Assembly (NCBI GenBank): GCA_027076245.1
Contig: JALTKC010000307.1
Location: 1-16,889, forward strand
DNA: 16,889 bases
Source of the DNA: Gammaproteobacteria bacterium
GTDB lineage: Bacteria > Pseudomonadota > Gammaproteobacteria > GRL18
Reading direction: 5' to 3'
Shown: piece by piece, positions 1-7,103 of the stretch
How positions within the stretch are numbered: position 1 is the first letter of the stretch
Layout of the letters: the number at the start of each line of letters is the position of its first letter
Program-made: the position numbers and the translations under genes
Notes under the pieces: generated by a model
Seen by the model: only the letters and a program-made list of their open reading frames with translations
Databases searched by the model: none
Told to the model about the DNA's origin: nothing

Positions 1-947
1 CTGAAGGCTTATTTGCACTTTTTCAAATGACATTTGCCATTATTACTCCGGCTCTGATTATTGGCGGTTTTGCTGAGCGGGCCCGCTTTTCAGCCATGAT
101 GCTGTTCAGTGCCATCTGGCTGTTTGTGGTTTATATACCGGTGACTCACTGGGTCTGGGCCGAAGGCGGCTGGCTGTATGAAATGGGGCTGCTGGATTTT
201 GCCGGCGGTACGGTTGTTCATATCACGGCTGGTGTTGCCGCTCTGGTTACCGCAATTGTTATCGGCCAGCGCAGAGATTTTGGTGTCCATATGCTGCCGC
301 CGCATAACCTGACTATGACTGTAATTGGCGCCGGTATGCTGTGGGTCGGCTGGTTTGGTTTTAATGGCGGTAGTGCCCTGGCGGCTGACGGTAATGCGGC
401 TATGGCCATGCTGGTGACACATATATCTGCGGCGGCTGGTGCGGGTATCTGGGCTGCCATTGAATGGCTGCGTCATGGTAAGCCTTCTGTGCTGGGTATT
501 GTGACGGGCATGGTTGCCGGTCTGGGTACTATTACTCCGGCTTCCGGCTTTGTCGGTCCTGCCGGTGCTCTGATTATTGGTTTAACTGCCGGTGTGGTCT
601 GTTATAGTGCAACCCAGTTTATTAAAGTGACCTTAAAACTGGATGATTCTCTGGATGTATTTCCGGTACACGGTATTGGCGGTATAATCGGCACCTTTAT
701 GGCCGGTATCTTTGCTTCTTCCAGCCTGGGGGTTTTTTCTGGGCAGGGTTATGCTGAAGGCATGAATATGGGCTCACAGGTTATGGTGCAGTTAACCGGT
801 ATAGGTGCAACCCTGGTTTATACTGCGGTGATGACATATATTATTCTTAAAGTAGTTGATATGTTTGTCAGCTTACGTGTTTCACGTGACGAAGAAACGG
901 AAGGTCTGGACCTGGTGTCCCATGATGAACGTGGTTATGATTTTTAA
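1..947 (+). CDS. amt: Ammonium channel Amt, 3' part (5' end outside window)
   Basis: This encodes the C-terminal 314 residues of an Amt/AmtB ammonium channel, an inner-membrane trimer that conducts ammonium. The frame is open from base 3, so the gene starts before the window; about 100 residues should be missing. Visible family marks are the FQMTFAIITPALI block followed by GFAER, the first pore histidine in VVHITAGVAALV (codon at 219-221), the GWFGFNGGSAL segment, and the second pore histidine in the block DVFPVHGIGG. The tail EGLDLVSHDERGYDF matches the cytoplasmic tail that interacts with PII (GlnK) in this family. A glnK partner, if present, would lie upstream. The stop codon TAA overlaps the stop of the convergent gene, leaving no room for a terminator between them. 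Identification rests on motifs and is secure; the exact subfamily is not. Confidence 0.95.
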   Translation, partial: EGLFALFQMTFAIITPALIIGGFAERARFSAMMLFSAIWLFVVYIPVTHWVWAEGGWLYEMGLLDFAGGTVVHITAGVAALVTAIVIGQRRDFGVHMLPPHNLTMTVIGAGMLWVGWFGFNGGSALAADGNAAMAMLVTHISAAAGAGIWAAIEWLRHGKPSVLGIVTGMVAGLGTITPASGFVGPAGALIIGLTAGVVCYSATQFIKVTLKLDDSLDVFPVHGIGGIIGTFMAGIFASSSLGVFSGQGYAEGMNMGSQVMVQLTGIGATLVYTAVMTYIILKVVDMFVSLRVSRDEETEGLDLVSHDERGYDF

Positions 948-1789
948 TCAGACCATTTAACTGATTTTTTTTGGATAATAGACTTCAGGCGACTGCTCAG
1001 GCTTTGTTCCTGAGCAGCTTCCTGTTCCAGGCGCTCTTTTTCCAGAGCGGCTTTTAATTCTTCCGCATGCTTGTTTTTCTGTTCTGCAATTTGCCGGCGC
1101 AGTTGTTCCTTGTAGGCATCATCAATATCCATGCGTAAAAAATCTACGTCTTTTCTGAGTATATAACGAGCCAGTTTATCCAGATAATTGTCATCAATCT
1201 GTTCTGGACGAATATATTGAGTGCGTTGTTCAAAATTCTCATGGTTTTCTATATTCAGGATGATTCGTGAATGATCAAAATCCAGACTGAAGCGAAATAA
1301 CACCGGGATGTTTTTCTGAATAATAAAGGTAACGGCTCCTGCTCTGGTATTGCCCAGATGTTGATCATAACTGAATTTTAGTTTGTGACTGGAAAGAAAT
1401 TCTTTTTCCATATCGGCTTCAATTTTATTGTCCGTATAATGGCTGAATTCTTCATCAGGAACTTCACTGACAAGGTTAAAACGCAGATTAACTTCGGTTA
1501 ATTTATCAAAGTTGGCTATACCTCCATGTTTATCCGTACTAAGACGATAGTTCTGCTGGTTCAGACTGCCCAGATTACTGTAACGGTCACTATAATGTTC
1601 AATTTTTACGGGTTCTTTAATAATTTCAAGGTAATCCAGCAACTCCTTAAAATATGAAAACAGATGCTGTAATTTAGGCAGAATAATAAACTGATAATTA
1701 TGTTCCTTCTGCTTCTGAAGATCAGCATCCTGCTGATGTTCAGACTGAATTTTATTAGCTTCTTCTCTTAATTGATCAAGAATACCCAT
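944..1789 (-). CDS. Uncharacterised charged soluble protein (281 aa)
   Basis: I do not recognise this family. The product is 281 residues, rich in Glu, Lys and Gln, with no signal peptide and no membrane segment, so it is probably cytoplasmic. Residues about 1-30 and 225-262 look helical and coiled-coil prone (the second stretch contains EELKAALEKERLEQEAAQEQ); the middle, about 75-215, has alternating hydrophobic residues like a mixed alpha/beta domain. The ATG at 1787-1789 is preceded on the minus strand by an AGGGT Shine-Dalgarno-like sequence eight bases away, which supports this start. The gene is convergent with amt and the two stop codons overlap in a TTAA at 944-947. It starts 340 bases from miaB in divergent orientation. 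Coding potential is good because the frame is long, intact and uses ordinary codons; function is unknown. Confidence 0.75.
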   Translation of the reverse strand: MGILDQLREEANKIQSEHQQDADLQKQKEHNYQFIILPKLQHLFSYFKELLDYLEIIKEPVKIEHYSDRYSNLGSLNQQNYRLSTDKHGGIANFDKLTEVNLRFNLVSEVPDEEFSHYTDNKIEADMEKEFLSSHKLKFSYDQHLGNTRAGAVTFIIQKNIPVLFRFSLDFDHSRIILNIENHENFEQRTQYIRPEQIDDNYLDKLARYILRKDVDFLRMDIDDAYKEQLRRQIAEQKNKHAEELKAALEKERLEQEAAQEQSLSSRLKSIIQKKSVKWSD

Positions 1790-1846
1790 GGTTTACCCTG
1801 TATTACAAAAAAATAAATAAAAATATAAAACTATCTGTAGTTTTTA

Positions 1847-1852
1847 ATTATA
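1847..1852 (-). promoter_or_regulatory. Possible -10 box for the minus-strand unknown gene
   Basis: On the minus strand these bases read TATAAT, an exact sigma-70 -10 hexamer, about 58 bases upstream of the ATG at 1789 and followed by an A/T-rich leader. No convincing -35 hexamer is visible at 16-18 bp spacing, so this is a weak call based on one hexamer in A/T-rich DNA. Confidence 0.25.
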
Positions 1853-1950
1853 GGTTGCCCCCTGGATAATTCCACCAATCAGAGATTTCCTCAAGGCAAA
1901 TAAAGGAAAAGCGTTGATTCCTTATTGCTCTGGCTCCTAAGCTCTTTCTC

Positions 1951-1984
1951 AACGCTCAACGCTCAACGCTCAACGCTCAACGCT
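1951..1984 (+). repeat. Heptamer array 1, (AACGCTC) x 4.9
   Basis: Four perfect tandem copies of AACGCTC plus AACGCT, with no variation. The flank GCTCTTTCTC immediately before it is identical to the flank of the array at 15578. A lone inverted unit, AGCGTTGA, lies 33 bases upstream at 1910-1917 and could pair with TCAACGCT at 1949-1956 to close a loop of about 31 bases. The array lies between divergent genes and does not overlap coding sequence. Confidence 0.97.
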
Positions 1985-2017
1985 ATAACAACAGCTATTT
2001 AAAGAAAACCCAAATAA

Positions 2018-2023
2018 TTGACA
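2018..2023 (+). promoter_or_regulatory. TTGACA, possible -35 of a miaB promoter
   Basis: An exact sigma-70 -35 hexamer lies 106 bases before the miaB ATG. At 17 bp spacing the downstream sequence is not a good -10; the nearest fair hexamer, TAAAAT at 2047-2052, is 23 bp away, which is too far for a normal promoter. The site is a candidate only. Confidence 0.25.
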
Positions 2024-2129
2024 ACCCCCAAACTGGCAAAAAACCTTAAAATATGTTATTTTTCCGCCTCTTAGCGAAAGCCTTTCTTTACTAACAGCTT
2101 TTGCCTTTGTTTTGTGAGGATACCCCCCA

Positions 2130-3470
2130 ATGCCCGGTAAGTTATATATTCAAACCTTTGGCTGTCAGATGAATGAGTATGACTCAGCAAAAATGGCTGA
2201 TGTACTTAAAGAGTCTCATGGCGTTGAGCAGGTGGATGATCCTCAGAAAGCGGATATTTTATTACTTAATACCTGTTCTATTCGGGAAAAAGCTCAGGAA
2301 AAGGTGTTTTCCCTGTTAGGGCGTTTCCGGCAGTTAAAAGAGTTAAACCCGAATATAGTGATCGGAGTGGGTGGTTGTGTCGCCAGCCAGGAAGGTGACT
2401 TGATCCGTCAGAGAGCGCCGTATGTGGACATGGTATTCGGCCCCCAGACCCTGCATCGCCTGCCGCAAATGCTCGATGAAGTCTCTACCATTCATCAGCC
2501 GGTTATTGATGTCTCATTCCCGGAAATTGAAAAATTTGATAATCTGCCTGAGCCACGTGCAGAAGGGCCCAGTGCCTTTGTCTCCATTATGGAAGGCTGC
2601 AGTAAATACTGTACTTTCTGTGTTGTCCCCTATACTCGGGGTGAGGAAATTTCCCGGCCGCTGGATGATATTATTGCAGAAGTTGCCTCACTGGCTGAGC
2701 AGGGTGTAGTCGAGGTTAATTTACTGGGGCAAAATGTTAATGCCTATCGGGGTGAAACTCACGAAGGTGATATTGCCGATCTGGCGTTATTGATACACTA
2801 CATATCCCAGATAGAAGGGATTAAACGCATCCGATATACCACATCACACCCCAATGAGTTTTCTGACAGTCTGATTGAAGTCTATAAAGAAGTCCCTGAA
2901 CTGGTCAGCTTCTTACACCTGCCGGTACAAAGCGGATCAGACAGAATATTAAGCATGATGAAACGCGGACATTCGGCCCTGGAATATAAAAGCAAAATCC
3001 GCCGTATTCGGGAAGCCCGTCCTGATATTTACCTGTCTTCCGATTTTATTGTGGGTTTCCCAGGAGAAACCGATGCGGATTTTCAGGCAACCATGCAGTT
3101 AATTAAAGACATCCGTTTTGATCAAAGTTTCAGCTTTATTTACAGCCCCAGACCCGGTACACCCGCCTCATCCTTACCCGATGATGTCCCCATGGAAGTA
3201 AAAAAACAACGCCTGGCCGAACTGCAGGCCTGCATCAATGAGTTTGCCATGGAATATTCCAGAGCAATGGTCGGCACCACCCAGAATATCCTGGTTCACG
3301 GCGTATCCAAAAAGAACAGCGAAGAACTGGCTGGTCGAACCGAAAACAACCGGGTTGTTAATTTCGACCCAAAGGGGCAGGATTTGATTGGGAAAATTAT
3401 TCCTGTGAAGATAACGGAGGCGTATAACAATTCCCTTAGGGGAGAGATAGTGTTAAGTGCTAAGTGTTAA
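2130..3470 (+). CDS. miaB: MiaB, tRNA-2-methylthio-N6-dimethylallyladenosine synthase
   Basis: MiaB is a radical-SAM methylthiotransferase that converts i6A37 to ms2i6A37 in tRNAs reading UNN codons. At 446 residues it has the full architecture: an N-terminal UPF0004 domain with the three cluster cysteines C12, C49 and C83; a radical-SAM core with CSKYCTFC (C157, C161, C164) that binds the second 4Fe-4S cluster; and a C-terminal TRAM domain from about 380. GAGGA at 2116-2120, nine bases before the ATG, fixes the start. The C-terminus is short after the TRAM domain, and the last residues (VLSAKC) together with the stop codon are encoded by degenerate 7-bp repeat units, so the end of the gene seems to have been overwritten or extended by a repeat. 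phoH-like and ybeY follow, as in many gammaproteobacteria. Confidence 0.97.
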   Translation: MPGKLYIQTFGCQMNEYDSAKMADVLKESHGVEQVDDPQKADILLLNTCSIREKAQEKVFSLLGRFRQLKELNPNIVIGVGGCVASQEGDLIRQRAPYVDMVFGPQTLHRLPQMLDEVSTIHQPVIDVSFPEIEKFDNLPEPRAEGPSAFVSIMEGCSKYCTFCVVPYTRGEEISRPLDDIIAEVASLAEQGVVEVNLLGQNVNAYRGETHEGDIADLALLIHYISQIEGIKRIRYTTSHPNEFSDSLIEVYKEVPELVSFLHLPVQSGSDRILSMMKRGHSALEYKSKIRRIREARPDIYLSSDFIVGFPGETDADFQATMQLIKDIRFDQSFSFIYSPRPGTPASSLPDDVPMEVKKQRLAELQACINEFAMEYSRAMVGTTQNILVHGVSKKNSEELAGRTENNRVVNFDPKGQDLIGKIIPVKITEAYNNSLRGEIVLSAKC

Positions 3471-3476
3471 GCGTTA
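3449..3476 (+). repeat. Heptamer array 2a, degenerate (AGTGTTA) x 4, containing the miaB stop
   Basis: The four units read AGTGTTA, AGTGCTA, AGTGTTA and AGCGTTA. The miaB stop TAA (3468-3470) falls at the junction of units three and four. This is the reverse complement type of the large AACACTT array at 3547: bases 3449-3471 match the complement of 3544-3566 at 22 of 23 positions, so the two arms could fold into a long stem with a loop of about 72 bases. The stem might end or stabilise the miaB transcript, although no T-run follows it directly. Confidence 0.9.
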
Positions 3477-3546
3477 AGGAAGAGCCAGAGCAAAAAAATT
3501 TGAATATATTCCTTGACTTGCAATTATGGGGATTTAAGCTTTTCTT

Positions 3547-3650
3547 AACACTTAACACTTAACACTTAACACTTAACACTTAACACTTAACACTTAACAC
3601 TTAACACTTAACACTTAACACTTAACACTTAACACTTAACACTTAACACT
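3547..3650 (+). repeat. Heptamer array 2b, (AACACTT) x 14.9
   Basis: Fourteen perfect copies of AACACTT plus AACACT run without any variation to one base before the phoH-like ribosome binding site. The unit differs from AACGCTC only by two transitions (G to A, C to T), and the preceding AAGCTTTTCTT corresponds to the AAGCTCTTTCTC flank of array 1. Every unit carries TAA in both strands, and because seven is not a multiple of three the array closes all reading frames. If transcription enters from upstream, the array is the leader of the phoH-like mRNA. Confidence 0.98.
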
Positions 3651-3651
3651 C

Positions 3652-3658
3652 AAAAAGG
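3652..3658 (+). promoter_or_regulatory. Ribosome binding site choosing the TTG start of the phoH-like gene
   Basis: AAAAAGG lies seven bases before the TTG at 3666 and two bases after the end of the heptamer array. The next in-frame ATG, at 3684, has no comparable sequence in front of it, so TTG is the better start. Confidence 0.6.
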
Positions 3659-3665
3659 CTCCTGT

Positions 3666-4688
3666 TTGACCCAACAAACCTCAATGCAACTCATTCTTGA
3701 ACCCGTCGATAACACCCGGCTGGTTAATTTGTGCGGGCAGTTAGATGAACACCTGCGTTTAATTGAACGGCGGCTGGCGGTGCAGATTGCTAATCGTGGT
3801 AATCAGTTTAAGGTGACCGGTAAGCCGGAGGATCGGGATGCGGCTATACTGGTTCTGGAGCAGTTGTATGAGGAAAGTGCTCATACCGTTCTTGATCCTC
3901 AGCAGATACATCTGTTTTTACAGAAATCAGGCATTGAGGAACAGTTAAAAGAAGAGGTTCAAACCGAGCATAACCCGGAAGGTGAAATCGCGGTTCTGGC
4001 CGGGCGCAGTTTAATTAAACCCCGGGGCAAAAACCAGCATGACTATCTGAGCCGGGTGCAGTCTCATGATATTAATTTTGGTATCGGTCCGGCTGGTACC
4101 GGTAAAACCTTTCTGGCGGTGGCCTGTGCGGTACAGGCACTGGAGCGGGATCAGGTGCGGCGGATTATTCTGACCCGGCCGGCGGTAGAGGCCGGGGAGA
4201 ATCTGGGGTTTCTGCCCGGGGACCTTTCGCAGAAAATTGATCCGTATTTACGCCCTTTATATGATGCGCTGTATGAAATGCTGGGCTTTGAAAAAGTCAG
4301 TAAATATATAGAGCGTAATGTAATTGAGGTGGCTCCCCTGGCCTTTATGCGCGGTCGTACCTTGAATGAGTCCTATATTATTCTTGATGAAGCTCAGAAT
4401 ACCACCCGTGAACAGATGAAAATGTTTTTAACCCGAATCGGTTTTGGCTCAACCGCTATTGTTACGGGGGATATTACCCAGATTGACCTGCCCGGCGGCA
4501 GAGAGTCCGGGCTGAAACATGCTCAAAAGGTGCTCTCAAAAGTTAAAGGGATCAGTTTTACCCTTTTTAATTCTAAAGATGTGGTACGCCATCAACTGGT
4601 GCAGCGTATTGTGGATGCCTATGAAAAAAGTGAATCACAAGCTGCTAAACGCCAGGCTTCCGTAAAAGCTACTGGTCGAAAAAAATAA
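3666..4688 (+). CDS. ybeZ: PhoH-like ATPase (YbeZ family)
   Basis: This is a PhoH-family P-loop NTPase, a cytoplasmic protein whose gene normally sits beside ybeY and which is thought to act with YbeY in RNA or ribosome metabolism. At 340 residues it has an N-terminal region of about 110 residues resembling a KH-like fold, then Walker A GPAGTGKT (141-148), Walker B YIILDEAQ (237-244), and the conserved VTGDITQIDLPGG block (266-278). The C-terminal 20 residues are basic. The start is TTG at 3666, supported by AAAAAGG seven bases upstream; an ATG at 3684 would remove six residues. The stop TAA overlaps the ybeY ATG by one base (TAATG), so the pair is translationally coupled. Confidence 0.95.
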   Translation: MTQQTSMQLILEPVDNTRLVNLCGQLDEHLRLIERRLAVQIANRGNQFKVTGKPEDRDAAILVLEQLYEESAHTVLDPQQIHLFLQKSGIEEQLKEEVQTEHNPEGEIAVLAGRSLIKPRGKNQHDYLSRVQSHDINFGIGPAGTGKTFLAVACAVQALERDQVRRIILTRPAVEAGENLGFLPGDLSQKIDPYLRPLYDALYEMLGFEKVSKYIERNVIEVAPLAFMRGRTLNESYIILDEAQNTTREQMKMFLTRIGFGSTAIVTGDITQIDLPGGRESGLKHAQKVLSKVKGISFTLFNSKDVVRHQLVQRIVDAYEKSESQAAKRQASVKATGRKK

Positions 4689-5188
4689 TGTCCGATTCTG
4701 CTGATATAAAACTTTTTCTCGATGTACAGAAAGTGATCGACTCAGATACTATTCCTGCCAATAATCTTATTGAGCACTGGGTTAAAACTACACTACAGTT
4801 AGAAAACCCGGATCTTAATCCAGATACTGAATTTGAACTGACCATTCGAATTGTCGATAAGGATGAAATTCAGGTTTTAAATAAAACTTATCGTCATAAA
4901 GACAAACCCACTAATGTATTGTCCTTTCCCTATGAAGGTTTTGAATTTGATGTGCCTGAAGAAATTCAGCTGCCCTTATTAGGTGATCTGATTATCTGCC
5001 ATGATATTGTTGTGGAAGAAGCACAGCAGCAGGCTAAAACGATTGAACAACACTGGGCGCATATGGTGGTGCATGGTGTGCTTCACCTTAAAGGTTATGA
5101 CCATCTTGAGGACAGTGAAGCAGAGCAAATGGAAGCTCTGGAAGTCCGGATACTGCAGTATCTGCAATTCTCCAACCCCTATTTCTAA
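4688..5188 (+). CDS. ybeY: YbeY, endoribonuclease / rRNA maturation factor
   Basis: YbeY is a single-domain metal-dependent endoribonuclease involved in 16S rRNA 3'-end maturation and ribosome quality control. The 166-residue length fits the family. The metal site is intact: HGVLHLKGYDH supplies H129, H133 and H139. The upstream block HKDKPTNVLSFPYE (70-83) is the other family signature. The ATG overlaps the last base of the phoH-like stop. In many gammaproteobacteria corC follows directly; here a chemoreceptor and a DUF3047 gene intervene. Confidence 0.96.
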   Translation: MSDSADIKLFLDVQKVIDSDTIPANNLIEHWVKTTLQLENPDLNPDTEFELTIRIVDKDEIQVLNKTYRHKDKPTNVLSFPYEGFEFDVPEEIQLPLLGDLIICHDIVVEEAQQQAKTIEQHWAHMVVHGVLHLKGYDHLEDSEAEQMEALEVRILQYLQFSNPYF

Positions 5189-5238
5189 TCTTTTTTTTAT
5201 TCCTTTACTTTCTTTAAACTTTATTTTAATGACAATCG

Positions 5239-5265
5239 TCAAGTTTTTACTATACTTGCCGATAA
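5239..5265 (+). promoter_or_regulatory. Flagellar sigma-28 (FliA) promoter
   Basis: TCAAGTTT, then 11 bases, then GCCGATAA. The enterobacterial FliA consensus is TAAAGTTT-N11-GCCGATAA, so the -10 is perfect, the spacing exact and the -35 differs at one base. Transcription would start about 7-8 bases after the -10 element, giving a leader of roughly 50 bases. The promoter stands 58 bases before an Aer-like chemoreceptor gene, the kind of gene FliA normally controls. Confidence 0.85.
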
Positions 5266-5323
5266 TAAAAAACAGTATAAAAATCAGTTTATATTTACCT
5301 GAGATAATCGATAAGGCTTTGAT

Positions 5324-6928
5324 ATGAAAAAGAATCTACCCGTAACAAATAATGAAATTATACTAAAGGATTCTGATGTTATTATTTCAATGACTGATCT
5401 GAAAGGTCAGATCACCTATATCAATAATACTTTTGTAGAAATCAGTGGTTTTACGGAAGACGAACTGATTGGCCAAAGTCACAATATTGTCCGTCATCCG
5501 GATATGCCTTCTGCTGCCTTTGAAGATCTCTGGAACTGCATCAAGCAGGGAGAAACTTGGACCGGTATGGTAAAAAACCGTTGTAAAAACGGGGATTATT
5601 ATTGGGTAGAGGCCTTTGTTAGTCCGATTTATGATGGTGGACAGGTGGTTGGTTATCAGTCGGTACGCAGTAAACCAACTAAAAAACAGATTGAAGAAGC
5701 AGAACAGCTTTACCGGAAACTGAACAGCAAGGAACTGACTCAATTACCAAAAAAATTCTCACTCTCTGATATCAGCCTGCGTACCCGTTTATTTTCAGCC
5801 CTGTTTCTGGCTGCTGTATTGCCGTTTCTTGGGGACTTGCTCTGGTCTATGGAACTGGTCAGCAGTACGGTTATGGTTGGACTGGCTTTACTCTCCCCGG
5901 TGATATTATTTATCAGTGCAATACTGGTAAACAAAACCATTTTTCAGCCCCTGGATAAAGTATCGGATTCATTGCGTAAGATTACTAATGGTGATTTAAC
6001 TCAGAGCCTGAAGGTTGAAAGTCGGGATGAAATTGGTGTACTGCAGCTTAACTGTAAAATTATGCAGGCTCGCTTACAGACTATTCTGGGTAAGATATCT
6101 GAGGTGTCTGATAAAACCAATAATAACGCCCAGTCTTTGTCTGCATCCAGTGATGAAACCGTGGCTATGATTAAATCACAGCATGATGCCAGTCAGCAGC
6201 TGCGTGATTTTATGACGAAAATGTCAGAAATTACCCAGTTGGTAGTGACCAATACTGAAAAAGCCGTTGAAGCTGTTCAGAATACTACAACTGAGTCAAA
6301 AATGGGTAAGGATATCGTGGGTAAAGTCAGAAACTCAATTTTGGAACTGGAAAAAGATATTCAGGAATCAGCCAGAATTATTGCTGAACTGGACGAAAAA
6401 AGTCAGGATATCAGTGCCATTATGAATACCATCAGCGGCATTGCTGAGCAGACCAATCTGCTGGCCTTAAATGCCGCCATTGAGGCGGCCAGAGCGGGTG
6501 AACAGGGCAGGGGCTTTGCCGTAGTCGCCGATGAAGTCAGAACCCTGGCAGGCAGAACACAGGAAGCTACAGTTGAAATCAATGCCCTGGTGGAAGCTCT
6601 GCAGCAGGGGGTTGGTGATTCGGTCAATAAGATAAATAAAGGTACCGAGCAGGCTTCACAGGCCGTGGAAGAAGTGGACCAATCAGAAAAATCACTGGTG
6701 GTTATCAATGAGGCAGTGGCTCAGATATCGCTGGTTAATGATGAAATATCCAGTGCGACGGCCAGTCAGTTTGAGATGTCAATGAAGGCGAACAGCAGTG
6801 TGGAGACCATCAGTGAACTTTCGGAAAAAATTCTGGAGCTGGCACATAATAACAATAACGAGTCCAAACATATGATTGAAATGTCAGAACTGCTTAATCA
6901 GCAGTTTAAAGTCTTTAAACTAAAATAA
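5324..6928 (+). CDS. Aer-like PAS-containing methyl-accepting chemotaxis protein
   Basis: This is an aerotaxis/energy-sensing type receptor of 534 residues that would signal through CheW and CheA. The N-terminal PAS domain (about 15-115) has the Aer pattern: N34/N35, HNIVRHPDMP with R57, H58 and D60, then WTGMVKNRCKNGDYYWVEA. In E. coli Aer the residues at N34, R57, H58 and D60 are needed for FAD binding, and the numbering coincides here, so FAD sensing is likely. Two hydrophobic stretches follow (about 156-174 and 180-202), a HAMP-like segment (about 203-257), and a signalling domain whose hairpin tip EAARAGEQGRGFAVVADEVR (387-406) is canonical. No NWETF-type CheR tether is seen at the C-terminus. 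AAGG seven bases before the ATG supports the start. Control by the upstream sigma-28 promoter is inferred from sequence. Confidence 0.93.
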   Translation: MKKNLPVTNNEIILKDSDVIISMTDLKGQITYINNTFVEISGFTEDELIGQSHNIVRHPDMPSAAFEDLWNCIKQGETWTGMVKNRCKNGDYYWVEAFVSPIYDGGQVVGYQSVRSKPTKKQIEEAEQLYRKLNSKELTQLPKKFSLSDISLRTRLFSALFLAAVLPFLGDLLWSMELVSSTVMVGLALLSPVILFISAILVNKTIFQPLDKVSDSLRKITNGDLTQSLKVESRDEIGVLQLNCKIMQARLQTILGKISEVSDKTNNNAQSLSASSDETVAMIKSQHDASQQLRDFMTKMSEITQLVVTNTEKAVEAVQNTTTESKMGKDIVGKVRNSILELEKDIQESARIIAELDEKSQDISAIMNTISGIAEQTNLLALNAAIEAARAGEQGRGFAVVADEVRTLAGRTQEATVEINALVEALQQGVGDSVNKINKGTEQASQAVEEVDQSEKSLVVINEAVAQISLVNDEISSATASQFEMSMKANSSVETISELSEKILELAHNNNNESKHMIEMSELLNQQFKVFKLK

Positions 6929-7020
6929 ATGTTCAGTAGAAGATTATTACTTAGTGTCCATCCGTTACATAGGAGTATTTGTTTTTTATTTAAAATTTTT
7001 ACTTACATACAAACTCATTC

Positions 7021-7103
7021 CCTGGGAGCGCGGGCATCTTGCCCGCGTCAAGCAGTGGTTTGGGTGTTATTTCTGATGCGGGCAAGATGCCCGCACTCCC
7101 AGG
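7021..7103. repeat. Inverted pair of GCGGGCA-type dyad repeats
   Basis: Arms at 7021-7046 and 7078-7103 are 26 bases each and complementary at 25 of 26 positions. Each arm is itself a small dyad, GCGGGCA-TCT-TGCCCGC on the left and GCGGGCA-AGA-TGCCCGC on the right, with an outer CCTGGGAG / CTCCCAGG. The 31-base centre carries no evident signal. A third copy lies at 15507-15532. Dyads of this kind recur in intergenic DNA of many bacteria and resemble REP/MITE-like elements. Here the element overlaps the open frame in front of the DUF3047 gene. Confidence 0.92.

Larger units (their letters stand above)
1790..2129. other. 340-bp intergenic region between divergent genes
   Basis: This stretch separates the starts of the minus-strand unknown gene and miaB. 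It holds, in order, an A/T-rich leader for the unknown gene, a single inverted heptamer AGCGTTGA at 1910-1917, the 12-mer TTGCTCTGGCTC at 1925-1936 that reappears inverted at 3482-3493, a GCTCTTTCTC flank at 1941-1950, the (AACGCTC)n array, and the upstream region of miaB with a TTGACA at 2018-2023. I see no additional gene or RNA gene in it. Confidence 0.6.

Noticed and set aside
2018..2062. Sigma-54 or complete sigma-70 promoter for miaB
   Set aside because: TTGACA has no -10 at an acceptable spacing, and the TGGCA at 2034 lacks the GC element twelve bases on; only the hexamer is reported, with low confidence.
3547..3650. CRISPR array
   Set aside because: The repeats are 7 bases, directly joined, with no spacers; no cas genes are nearby.
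5150..5200. Intrinsic terminator after ybeY
   Set aside because: There is a T-run at 5190-5198, but the only nearby stem (TGCAG/CTGCA) is short and about 20 bases too far upstream.
6929..7075. N-terminal extension of the DUF3047 protein from ATG 6929
   Set aside because: It would translate both arms of a dyad repeat, starts right after the chemoreceptor stop without a ribosome binding site, and has no resemblance to a signal peptide or domain.
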